Shown: piece by piece, positions 11,001 to 23,000 of the stretch
Position numbering within the stretch: the stretch's first letter is position 1
How the letters are laid out: each line of letters begins with the position of its first letter
From: Lunularia cruciata
Taxonomy: Eukaryota > Streptophyta > Marchantiopsida > Lunulariales > Lunulariaceae
Assembly: GCA_948567375.1 (NCBI GenBank)
Contig: OX419761.1
Location: 49,142,243 to 49,206,242, forward strand
DNA: 64,000 nt
Direction of reading: 5' to 3'
Position numbers and translations under genes: made by a program
Notes under the pieces: model-generated
The model's input: the letters and a program-made list of their open reading frames with translations, nothing else
Database searches by the model: none
What the model was told of the DNA's origin: nothing

Positions 11001-14000
11001 GAACTTCCCGAATCTGGTGTCGTCTTTATCGCGCATGCAGGTGTGTCTGGTTTTCATCGCCCTATGAGTAGTTATTATTAATACTTTGTCCGACAAGTGA
11101 AGGCTTGCTCGTAGTCATTTTTCTTGACGAAATACCAGTCATGTTGACCGTGAATATAACCTAAATAGTCTTGTGTTTTTTTGATGATCTTCTTGCTGTA
11201 TATAGTATGTATATGGAGCTGGCAAGCCGTAAGGCGTCCAGCACGTCCTGGTAAGGAAGGTTCAGCGCTTTGTGCGCTGTTCCTTCCAGTCTCGAGGTTG
11301 GAGTTCATATTTGGTCGTATGGAGCATCTGATCGACGTGTTCTCGCAGCTGAATGCCACTATCAAAGAGGAGATCATGAATAACCAACGAATGGTGCCAC
11401 CAGGCAAAAGTTTGCTGGCCATCAATGGTGCCCTTGTCAATCCTGAAACTCTCGATATCTACTCGTAAGTTCAAGGTCTCCTCGCTTCTTTGATGATTGC
11501 ATAAGTTCTAGACATATTTCATTCTTCTGAGAGAAGAAACGCCACACACATAGGACGACAAGAAGGATTTGAGAGTGTGAATTCTACGTCCTCTTCATGA
11601 CAGACTAGTGTGGATCTCGACTTGCTGTGAAGGTTGTTGGAGATAGTTGAAGGAGAGCTGTCTGTGGCTGGGAAGATAGCTCAAGTGAAGGTACACTCCT
11701 TTCTGAACTCTTTATTCACCGTTGAGAAGACTAAATGAAAATCTTCTCCATGGGGGCAGTATCATGGACCCTTGGGTTTTCGTGCATTTGAAATGACATC
11801 TATGAAGAACGTGTTTTAACGAACGGGTTCCCGATTCTTAGACTCAATATATGAAGAATGTGTACGTCTTTAGCACATGGAGATGATTCTGGTGTCGTTC
11901 CTACATCCTTTGTAACTGCTGAAAACGCGATTTAAATGGACTGTGGTTTTGCACATTGTTTGCAGGTGCCTCCAATTTATATCAGGAAACTCTTGAAATT
12001 AACAGACCCTGGGGAATCGAGTGCATTTCGTTTAGACTTCCGTTCTGAGCATGTCTACTACATGAATGATATCGAGGAGGACATCATTTACAAGCGCTGG
12101 CGACCTAGCCTTAATGAGGTATAGTTTTCTGGCAAGTGCAACCAGAACATCATGTGAAGATGACGATGTCCAAAAGACAGAGCATGCTATCCTTGCGATC
12201 TCGCATCATTTTGGATGGCACATATTATTGACTCTCGTTTGTCTTCACTGATGAAGTAATAGAGGGAATGATGAATCTGTGGGGTCGCTGGATGGAGATC
12301 GACTTGTCTCCTTCCCAATGTATGTGTGGAAGGACGTGGAGAATGAGTTCTAATACCTTGCACGATTTGATTCAGCTCTTAATGCCAGCATATCCTGGAC
12401 AAATGCGCTATATTCGGAAGAATTTGTACCATGCTGTTTACATGATCGATCCAGCCTCACCGGTTGGACTGAAGGTATTGTGGGCATTATTGCACGTTTG
12501 TGAATCTTGTCTATGTTCTTGTCAAGTTGTCAGCTGTCAATGTATAGCTCTGATTGACAACGAAGTGTTACGTTAGAACCCGACAGTTGTTTACTTGGTA
12601 ACCCGACAGTTGTTTCGTAAGCAAACAAGTCCAACTGCTCTATCAACAACTCTCTTCACAATGTGGAATGACCAAAAGTTAGTCTGGGGGTGTAGATACG
12701 ATGGTGTTCCTCTATCCCCTAAGTCAGTTTTCTATTCCACAGGGTCCAAAGTTAATAAGTTTAGTTCCCTTCTCATCTACACTTCTTTATTAGATGGTAG
12801 AGGGGAAACCATCTAAAACTGTTGAGTAAAGTTTCAGAGCTCAGTCTTCCTTCAAGTGGAGCCGGCAGGTCTCTCCGGCTGGTCGGGCGCGCCGGGCCTC
12901 TCCCGTGGGTCGAGAGCTAAAGTTGCGGCTATTTAAATAGCAACATTGGAAACACTCCTTCTTTTTTTAGTTGGGCCGCTGCCGCATCGTTCAAAATCTC
13001 CGATTGCCAATCAATATGTAGGAGACCAAGGCTGGCCCATTGACTGAGGTTAAGTCGTAACAAGGTAGCCGCAGGGCAACCTGTGGCTGGATTGACTCCT
13101 TTTTTCTAATTCCATAAAAGATGGCAAGCGGCAAAAAAGAGAGAAAGAAAATTGGCTTTACGAAAGAAAGCTTTCAATTTACAATCTCGATACAGTGACA
13201 CATTAAAAAAAGTTAATTAAAAGAATGGAAAATCTCATCATGATACTTGTTTCCCAATTTCATTCCGTTTTACAAAACCTTTCTCTTTTAACTTGTAAAG
13301 AAGTTTTGTAATGGGGGCACAAACCCGAAGACGTTCTGTTGAACGCTGCTTCGTGCCTCCTTTCGTTAAGGAGTGCGCGGAAGTCGTCAAGCCATTTTCG
13401 GCCGAGGGCCCGAAATGGCTTGACGATTTTCCTTATTTGGCTTTAGGAAATGTTTCCTATCACAATGTTTAAGTCGGCCAAGGCTGGAGTAGCTCCGAGA
13501 AGTGTTTTCTGGGTACGCCATTAGGTCATTCGCAGGTGAACATCCCCGTTGGTATCCAAGCGCTGCAGACAAGGCTTCTCATATTTGTCGTTCTTACATG
13601 CAGTTGGTGGACAGCATGACATACTACGTTCAAAACAATGTGCCCATGCGTTTTGGTGTTATATTCATGTCGTCCAAGCAGATTGAGACTATAGAGTCTC
13701 AAGGTGGTGACATATCATCAATGTCAGAAAATGATGGAGAGACAGACGTTTCGGAACTGGTGAGAATCTCAATCCATGGGCGATTACTGCCAGCTGCAGA
13801 CATCAAGGTCTACTGTGTTTATGCAGATCAGGAAATAACAGGGCTATATCCGACGCTCTTTAGAGTGATAGCCTGACGATTATGAACGCATGAGTCTGTC
13901 AAAGCTTGCTGGTAACATCCAATTATGGTCTGATTTGTTTGAATCCATGCGAGGAACGTTCTATTTGATGATCGTGGAGAATGGTTGGTGCTCTTCAAAG

Positions 14001-17000
14001 TGCGCTGATGCAGTCACCTTGGCGAACTTCGATGATCTGGAAGAACGTACGAGTTTATACTTGCAAGCAATTTCTCATTGTAGTTTTTTGTACGCAGATG
14101 ATTCGTATGTTCCATTATTTTAAGGAGAACATGGGCATTCAAACTGCGTTTGGTTTTCTGAACCTGGTACGTTTCTTGCAAGATCTATGTTGCATATGAT
14201 ATCTTTCTCTTCCTTGGTTCTAGTTTCAGAAGCTTAAACACGTCCATACTATTTTGCGTCTGTACATGACTGTTGTTAATTGTTAACCGATAGGATGTAT
14301 GGTTTACAAATGATATGGCAGGTGAATGAAGAAGTAGATGGAGAAGGAGATGACGATCCTATAGAAGCTTCTACCGCAGAGAACGTCTTCATTGACATCT
14401 TGAGGTTTGTGCTCGAGAGGATGTTTTGAAAGTTCGACTTGGTGTTTAATGTGTGGTTGTCTTCCTATGTGAGCTTTGTAACTCCCTGTCTCTCTGTATA
14501 ACATGTCAATGTTAAGAGGACACTGGTACTCAATTTCATGGATTTCTGGGCCTTTCAGGATTTTTACCTTGCAGATCTTTGTCTGATTGACCCTTGGCCT
14601 TGGTTTTTGAGCTGCTGTATTTTGGATAATGCAGGACCAAAGGAAAATCGACACCTCAATCCATCTTACAGAATCTGAAGGATGGAGATGAGTACAAGGA
14701 TAAGGTGCTGGGGAGCTCGGTATTTGTGTACAAACTTGGGCTATCTCGGATGCACCCGTGCATGCTAATGAACGGTCTTGTCTATGGACCAAGCCAGGTA
14801 TCTCTTTCATCCAGGACTTGAGTTTTACTATACTTGTTATTCTGTCATTGAGCGCGTCCAATAAAACTGTACTGCTGAATAATGTATGCCTTGTTCGAGA
14901 GATTGAATTGTTTCTCTGCTTTCAGATGCTGTTGTGTTATGCTACCATCCCAGGTTGATTAACTTAGGGGCCAAAGGGTTTTCATATCACTCAGAGCTCG
15001 TCCTGATGCACACTCGCAGTTGCTTGCTGAGTGTATTCTTTTGTTGATTCCCTCATTAATATCCAATCAGCTGGCACTCATGAGTTTTCGAGCAGAAACT
15101 CAGTACGAATGGTACTGACACTTGCTCAGCTACTTCGGCACTGCATGAGGCACTGATGAAGTCGCATGTGCTTTGGTGGAGGTTTACTATGGCCACCTTC
15201 TGCTTCCCTCAGTTGATTAGCGTTCCAGGACTCGAGTGTCCATAGTGCTAGTTGCAATATACTATATCCAGTCCTCATTCGCTGCGCTCTCATCTCCTAA
15301 TATCCTGTTGCGTTACACTGTTACTCTTCGAGACCTCTCACAATAAATAGCATCCACACCGCTCCCGCATTGCTCCACTCCTCCTTCCCGTCCTCAACTA
15401 ATTCCCTCCCTATTATTTTCACTCGCTCTTTTACTGCTTCGTGGTTCATTCTTGACTTTCGATCGCCCATGTTCCTGCCCTACTCCAGACTATAGCTTAT
15501 TTTCCTCGTTCACGCGGTGCTTATAGGTGGTCACTTGCCCAATGTATTATATTTCTCGAATTCTGTCGCATAGCCGGTACCGAATACACATTGTTTGCTA
15601 GTACTTTATATATAGAGTTATATATGTTGTTCTCGATATGCTGTAATTATGCCTTTGCTTCAGGTTACATTCGATGCATTCTACTTCAGGGATTTATCAC
15701 TATTCTTGTATTGAGCATATCCTGGTTACCTTTGATATGCACTTAATGAGTTCTGGATCACCCGTTCCTAGAACGGCTTCTACTCTCATCTACCAATATC
15801 CAATCAGCTAGAAACTAACCTCATAAGTGCCGGAATTTGGTAGGTCCAAAATGCCGCAATTGCAGCTATGAACGAGGAGCTACCCAGAATTCAAGAAGCG
15901 GTTTATTATGGACGGATTAATTCTCGAACTGATGTTTTGGACAAAATGCTATCTGATGGTGGCCAGCCTCGGTACAATCCTCAGGTTTACCACTTATCTC
16001 AGAAGAAGTTACTAAATTGCGAACTGGTTACAAGTAGATGTAGACTTAACCTGCGTCGCGTAAAATTCATATTCAAGGAAGGAACAGTGTTTTAACTATT
16101 TGCTCTGTACAGATTGTGGCTGCTAAGAAAGAAGATCGCCGTTATGTTTCACTTTCTCTGCCTGTTGCTGAGGAGGAGAAGGTTTTGACACGATTGCAGT
16201 ATCTGCATCATCCTGGGAGTATACATCCTTGACTCAGGCCAAGAATCATCTGTTTTCAAGCTCACTGTCAATGGATAAATGAAGCTATACTTTTGTACAA
16301 GAGGTTCAATAAATATGTGACTATTTGCTAATGTTATTTTCCATTGGCTGCGTATGGTTTACAGGTGAGGATGATCTGAAGCCTATTACCCACTGGTTAT
16401 GCGTCGATCTATCTCAAAAGAGAGGCATCCATCTTCTTCAACAGGGACTCCGCTACCTTGTATGATACTGAAGCCCTTCAGATCTTTTAGACTCGGACTT
16501 AATTCTCGAGATTATCGGAATACGAAAGAATATCGAGTTGAAAATGATCATCTGCAGAACTACCTTGGCAAGAAATGCGCTGGAGAACAGATAAAATTGT
16601 GTGGTTTGCAACCGCTAAAAACTGGCATGAACGGGGTTCATAACATTTGGTGTGCTGGGTAGCTATCTGCTTAGGCGTAAGAATATAATGACATCTGCCG
16701 GAGGTGGCCTCTTGCTAGATTTTACACAAGCTGTGCACTCGCTGTTGCTCTACAGGATTATGGTTCTAAGGTGACTTGGGGATACTCTGACACCAAAACT
16801 CTACCTTGCAGATGGAAGGCGCGAAGAAAGGAAGAATTGGAGTTTTACATAACCTGAAAGGCCCTGATCATCCAGGCTCATATTCATTACTGATTCAAGT
16901 TGTTGTTACCATGGCCAATAGCCCCAGGTGAACAAAAGCACCTTCAAATTGATAGGGAGGACGGTCTTTATATCGTACATAAAGACTTACTTCCCCTTAG

Positions 17001-20000
17001 TTACACAGTTAGTTGCATGAGTTCATTACATTCTACCAATAGTGAGAAAGACAATAACAGATTGTGCAGTCGACGGGCCAAGGTGGTGCCCTTTTTGCAG
17101 AAATTACTTGGTATGGAGGAGCTCACTGATACTGGTGTTGTTCATTCCGAGCTGTCGGCGGAGAGCAAAAATGTCAGACCTGTCTTGGAATTGGCTGAAG
17201 AGATGGGACTGAAAAGAGATTATTTGGAACTCGCTCTACTGGAACCCTTTCGCAAACAAGCAGTGGGTGATCAGATTGCCGAGGTAAACTTTATAATGTA
17301 GACAGGGGCTTTTCATAGAACTCCAGCTCCTGATCACAAGAAGTTGAAGCTGAGGGCAAGGGTGTAGCCAAGCTGATCATTCTGTTGGGTTGTTTCAGGA
17401 ACGGGCGTTCTTAGCTCGATATGTGGGTCTGAAGGCGGGTACTAACGTGGTGATCACTAATGGAAGGGTGAGACTCTTACAATTATTTCGTCTTCTCACA
17501 CAGTGCATCCAGGCTCGCCATTGACGCTTGGATCTAGCCTGAAAGTAAGCTCTTCACTTCGACGTGTGTATTGATCTATGAAGGAGCTAAACTGGCACGT
17601 AATTCACTTTTCTGTGCAGGTTTTTGATCAGGAAGAGGGACATCTGTTTGTGGCAGAGGACTTTACGTTGCTAGATACTGTTGAGTATGAACGCCGGGTG
17701 AAACCTATAGAAGAAGTCATTCAGGAAATTGAGTGGAACAACGTGGAGCCTGATGAACTAACAAGGTATTATCATTTCAGGCACGCAAAATTTTCCAGCA
17801 TCCCATAGTTAGAAGAGGCGTTCCTTGGATGAAAGTCTTCTTAGTTTGCACCGAAGTTGATCGCTTGATAACCGAAGCAATATGACCGAGAATTTGTGTA
17901 TCATTATAGTCAAGTGACAGTACGATTTAGCTTGTCAGTTTTCTTACCCGTGTTGATTTCGCAGTGAGTTTTTGAGCACCAGAATCATGGCCGTGTCTTC
18001 TTCCATGGCGGCTCGCTCGCGTAGCTCCGATACAGCAAACTTCGAAATGCTGAAAGCTGAACAAAGGTATATAGTTTCACGACCTCCACTGGGAATGAAG
18101 CTAAAATGGCACATCCATCAGATACTCCACCTTGAAAGGTATTTCATATCAAGTTTGCGCTTCCATTAGTCTCTGTATTTGTACAATTAAACATGTTTAT
18201 GGTGGAATATTTGGACAGTGCCATCGTTCGGAAACTGGATGGGGCATTCATTCATGTGGACGCTGTAATCGATCCCCTGAGCGGCACTGGACAGAAAATA
18301 ACTCCGCTTTTAGTTCTACTCGAAGAATGGCTGAAGCCCAGTTTACGGATAGTGTTCAATCCAATGGTGAGGACATCTCATCCTTCTGAAGATCTACGAC
18401 TTGCAATGACCTCAACCCTTTGGCTGCATGATATCCCCTGAAACGAGGAAGAAAGAAATGCAAGTGTAGGGATCTTTTGATGTCGGATCAGAACAACGTC
18501 ACAAAACCTGTGCGCACTAAGTACAACTTGAAGTATATTTTGTATCAAGTTCACCTTGTCATATCATGTTCTGTCCAGGCTATGAACGTGGGTACGAAAC
18601 CGTGTCTTGGTAACTGGTTTTGAATTTCCTTACTTATTCAGGAAAACCTTGAGATTGTATATATCCAATCTCAAGTAAAAATCTATGACACCGTGATGAA
18701 CTGATGGACACAGAACTCTCTTGCTGATCTACCTCTGAAGAACTTCTACCGATATATTATACCCTCGAAGGTAACCTCCCAACCGGTAGAAGCCAAGTAT
18801 TCCTTCAATTAGGGGATGGTCTAGAAGATTTTGATTATCTCTGAACGTATTTGGTCCTCTGGGGTTCGAAACGCATAATTTGGTCTTCTTTGTTATCTAG
18901 AGATTTGTCTGTGTAGACTTGATGTGTGATGTGTGATGTGCCGTGCCGTGTCGTGCAGAATTCTTTCACTGCGGATGGAGCTCTTGCTGCAGGTCCAGTG
19001 GGTGTGTTCTCCAACATGCCTCCTTCTCGAACGTTGACAATGAACCTTGATGTTCCAGAATCCTGGCTCGTAGAGCCTGTTGTTGCAATGTAAGTTCCTC
19101 AATCCCTGTTCAAGTCCGACTTTCTTGGTCTATTGGAGCGACGTGGCAGAGGGTAGAATATACACCATGGGACGAAAATTGAAGTTGGTTCAAACTAACA
19201 GTCCAAGTACTCATGATTTTGATTTGATTCGGGGGATACCAGAAGGAACAGCATTGATTGATACATGCGCTTAGAATAGTTTACCAACAATATAAAACCA
19301 TGTCTAACCAAAAATGATTAACAAAATTGCCTCTGTTTTACGCAGCCATGATCTTGACAATATTGTACTGGAGAAGCTTAAGAATGAGCGTACTATGTCT
19401 GCTGTCTATGAATTGGAAGCTCTGGTTGCAACTGGTAAGAACATCCACGAAACATCTTCCTTTTCTTAGTACCTCGTCGATCGAGGCTAGGTTTTAAGTG
19501 CTCCTTCGTGACCTTATATGTCTTTCTATGGAACTTGCAGGGCACTGCTACGAGAAAGGTGGGGATCCACCAAGGGGTCTCCAGTTACTTCTAGGGACAA
19601 AACTTCATCCTCATCTAGTAGACACAATCGTCATGGCTAACTTAGGATACTGGCAGATGAAGGCAGCACCAGGTGTGTGGACTCTCCAACTTGCCCCTGG
19701 CCGCTCCACAGAGCTTTATACCTTGGAGGGTGCTGGTGAGGGTACAGAGGAGGGTTTGATTACAAAACGTGTAGTTGTACAAGATCTCAAGGGAAAACTA
19801 GTACGTTTTGAGGTCGTCAAGAGGCAGGGCAAAGAGGACCAACAAATGCTTGAATCAAATGATGGAGAGGAGGACTCCGTAAAGACGAGTTCAAACAAGG
19901 TAAGGCACGTGTAAGGTTAATGCGATATCAGCTTCTTCATAACCATTGTAGTGGTGCGAGAATAACCTCTCTAGTCTCAGCTTGTGAATTTTTGGACTGT

Positions 20001-23000
20001 GGCAATCATGGGTGCTGACTGATTACTGAAGAATTTGAACATCAACAAGTTGGGTTCATTTGTTCTTGCTTTGAATATGTAGCAGCAATGATGCTGACAT
20101 AGAGCATGCCTGGGTATCCCAGTTCTGATAACACGTTCGTTGTGCTACCACCCACTTATTTTGGAATCTTGTCATTAGGGCTTCAACCACTAACCCAACT
20201 CTGACGCAATCAGCTAATTCTCGTGGCTATACCTGCTTACTCTAATCCTCATCTGCAGGTATACGAAACAGAAAATGAACTCCATTGTATGCTTCGCTTA
20301 CCACTGTGTGAATGACATCTATGGAACTGCTTTTCATTCCAAGATCACAATGCGAGTGCCATGCTCTGTGCAGCGTGTGGATGTTCAAGTGACTGATTTT
20401 TCATTTCATCATCAGTATGTTGCAGCCTAGTAGCATACTGTACCAATTCCATGTAATCATCTTAATCTGATGAGAACCTTTGTTCCTGCTCTTTGAAGTA
20501 GATGGTCTATTCTCATGCATTCTGACTTCTGATGTATCAGACATCCTAGCACTCAGCTTTCCTAGTCTCACCAGAGCATACACTCCTAATTGCACACAGA
20601 AAGACTCAACTCTCTCCTAGCCTTCAACGATAGTACAGCCAGTTCACTCACGCTGCCCAAATAGCCTCCAATACTGAGGTATCACATAACACTCCTGAGA
20701 TGATGTTAGGCAGTTCAGGACTTCACGAAATGCAGAGGGGAAGTGCTAGAAATCAAATCCAGTAGAAGAACTCCTGACTGGGATTATATAGATAGAAGGG
20801 TGTACTGAAAGGTGTGCTGAAGGGTGTGCTACCATAGTGCTCATGTAACACATGCAACTCATGGAAAACATGTGAACACTAACACATGTGAACAGTAACT
20901 AACTTGTCTCATTTTAACAAAGAAGTCCCTAAACTAGAGACTATCTAATTTAACATAATCAATCGTGGATCTGCCGTGGTCTTGATTCCTGTGCAGGATA
21001 AGAAAGGAAAAGATGGGAAAGGATTCTTGAAGTGGGCTTCTGACCTTCTTGTGGGAGGTAACAAACCAGGAGAGCACGACAATGAGATGCAGTCTGTAAG
21101 TAGTTACTCTTCATTCTCTTAAGGGTTTGTGCACAGCACGTCCGTTTGCAAGTTAGTAGTAATGTTAAATTCTTCCTATATTCTATGGAGGGCGTCCTTT
21201 GGAAGTTTGGCTTTATTGAGGTCAATAATCTGGACTGCAGAGATCTGGAGATGGACATTCAAGCCGTAGAAGGGGAGAGACCATTAATATCTTCTCAATC
21301 GCATCTGGGCATCTGTATGAAACTTGCTTCTCACCCATCCCTCACCTTAGTATTTAGATGGGTGAAAACACTTCACCGCTTCTAGGTTTCTGCATTAGGG
21401 TCTTGGAAAAATATGGACATCTCTCACAAAAGTTCGGTGCTTTGCGTATAAGCTTTTGATGCAGACCATGCTTTATGGGACTTGTGAGCTTTGGAAGCTG
21501 TAAGTTGATCTCTTCTCCTCTGAATGAGTGTAGGTATGAGCGCTTCTTGAAAATTATGATGCTGAGTGTTCTTAAGAATACCAACCGGCCCGTTAAGTTC
21601 TGGTTCATCAAGAACTACCTATCTCCACAATTTAAGGTATGTCCTGGTATGATTAGTTGCAAACTGGACCTGCCTAATGTTGAGAAATATCGTAAGTTCG
21701 ATACTGGTTGCAGAAGAACTCTTCTTGGGTTAGGAGTGACGCTAAGCTTTGGCTAGGCGTCACTTGATTCTGTAAGGTAATAAGCTACAGAAGAGTAGGC
21801 GTAAGTAAATTACGCTCTTTCATGTGTAGTCGTTATCTGCCCTCGCTCATCAGGGTTCATGTGTGCTAGACTTTCTTGTACCTGTCAGTTTTTCAAACAA
21901 AAGACCTGTAGAGGTTCATTTGGTTAAAACTCTCACCTTGAAAGGGCTCGTAGGGACTACCGGATTCTTGGCCCTGCAAAATCTGTTAATCACAACTGGA
22001 GGGAACCTGTTTCTGAAGTGTCCGGAGTCTTTTTTATACTTTGTCTTTACTTTGGCGGAGCTAAGACTCGATTGTGTTCAGGAATGTAAATCAGGAAGGA
22101 GCCGTTTTTTTGGATCAATCAAGCAGTGCATTACTCAGACGTATTTCTCTAATTTTCTTATTTGAATATAATGTAATGATGTATATGACAGGATGTTATC
22201 CCGCACATGGCCAAGGAGTATGGTTTTGAGTATGACCTTGTCACTTACAAGTGGCCCACATGGCTTCACAAACAGACCGAGAAGCAACGCATCATATGGG
22301 CCTACAAAATTCTCTTTTTGGATGTTATCTTCCCTCTTTCTTTGAAGAAGGTGCGGACAAATGGGAGATATGAAGTCATCATTTTCATTTTACCTCAGTT
22401 GCTTTGCTCCTACGCACGTTTAGAACTCAAATAGATTCCATTCAAGCTGAACGCTATGCGTTCTTCTTCTCTACTGGCAGGTCATATTTGTCGATGCAGA
22501 TCAAATTGTGAGGACAGATATGGGCGAGCTCTATGATATGGATATCAAGGGGAAACCTCTTGCGTACACTCCTTTCTGTGACAACAATAGAGAGATGGAT
22601 GGTTACAGGTTTTGGAATCAGGTCAGTAAGGTCGCCGGAAGAAAAGCTGTTCTCAAAGGTTACCCCTGTTTGATAACGTCCGTCGTTTGACTCTAACTCT
22701 CAGAGCTACTTAAGCTGATTGGATTTTGGATACTGAACTTGAAAGACATGTAACAGGGTTTCTGGAAGGATCATCTCCGAGGGAAACCTTATCACATCAG
22801 GTACATTTTACCTGGCCACTTCCACATGTTTCAGCTTACTTTTGATATATGGAAAGCTCAAGAATCTTATTAGACAGTGCCCTAGATTTTTGTTAGGCCC
22901 CTGATATATTAGATGACCTCTTTCTCGTCACGAATATGCCAATTTAAAAGGTTCCCCGATTCTTCATGGTGTGACTGATACTACAGTACCTACCCATCTC

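Larger units (their letters stand above)
12616..13510 (+). other. nuclear copy of mitochondrial DNA (NUMT) in UGGT intron 11
   Basis: The firm anchor is the 3' end of mitochondrial SSU rRNA at 13041-13099. The sequence on both sides (for example AATGGGGGCACAAACCCGAA near 13310 and a GC-rich foldback near 13400) has the look of plant mitochondrial spacer and differs from the surrounding intron. The borders are estimates: intron-like DNA resumes before the exon-12 acceptor at 13603. At 1129 bases this is the longest intron in the gene. An unsplit open frame at 12595-12816 may be part of the mitochondrial piece but matches nothing I recognise. Confidence 0.7.

Noticed and set aside
11600-11635. 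In-frame TGA in UGGT exon 9 (pseudogene suspicion)
   Set aside because: An upstream acceptor would include a stop, but the acceptor at 11632 gives an exon of the right phase and length, matching the family without a stop.
12595-12816. 73-codon open frame near the mitochondrial insertion as a possible gene
   Set aside because: No recognisable family, and it lies within an intron of an intact gene; it could be part of a mitochondrial gene but nothing supports a call.
12960-13105. Plastid 16S rRNA as the source of the rRNA fragment
   Set aside because: The terminal GGCTGGATTGACTCC agrees with plant mitochondrial SSU rRNA and not with the plastid end GGATCACCTCC.
16399-16662. 87-codon open frame in UGGT as coding sequence
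   Set aside because: It starts in another frame over exon 18 and continues through the intron. Exon 18 ends at 16459 and joins in phase to 16812, where the UGGT sequence resumes.
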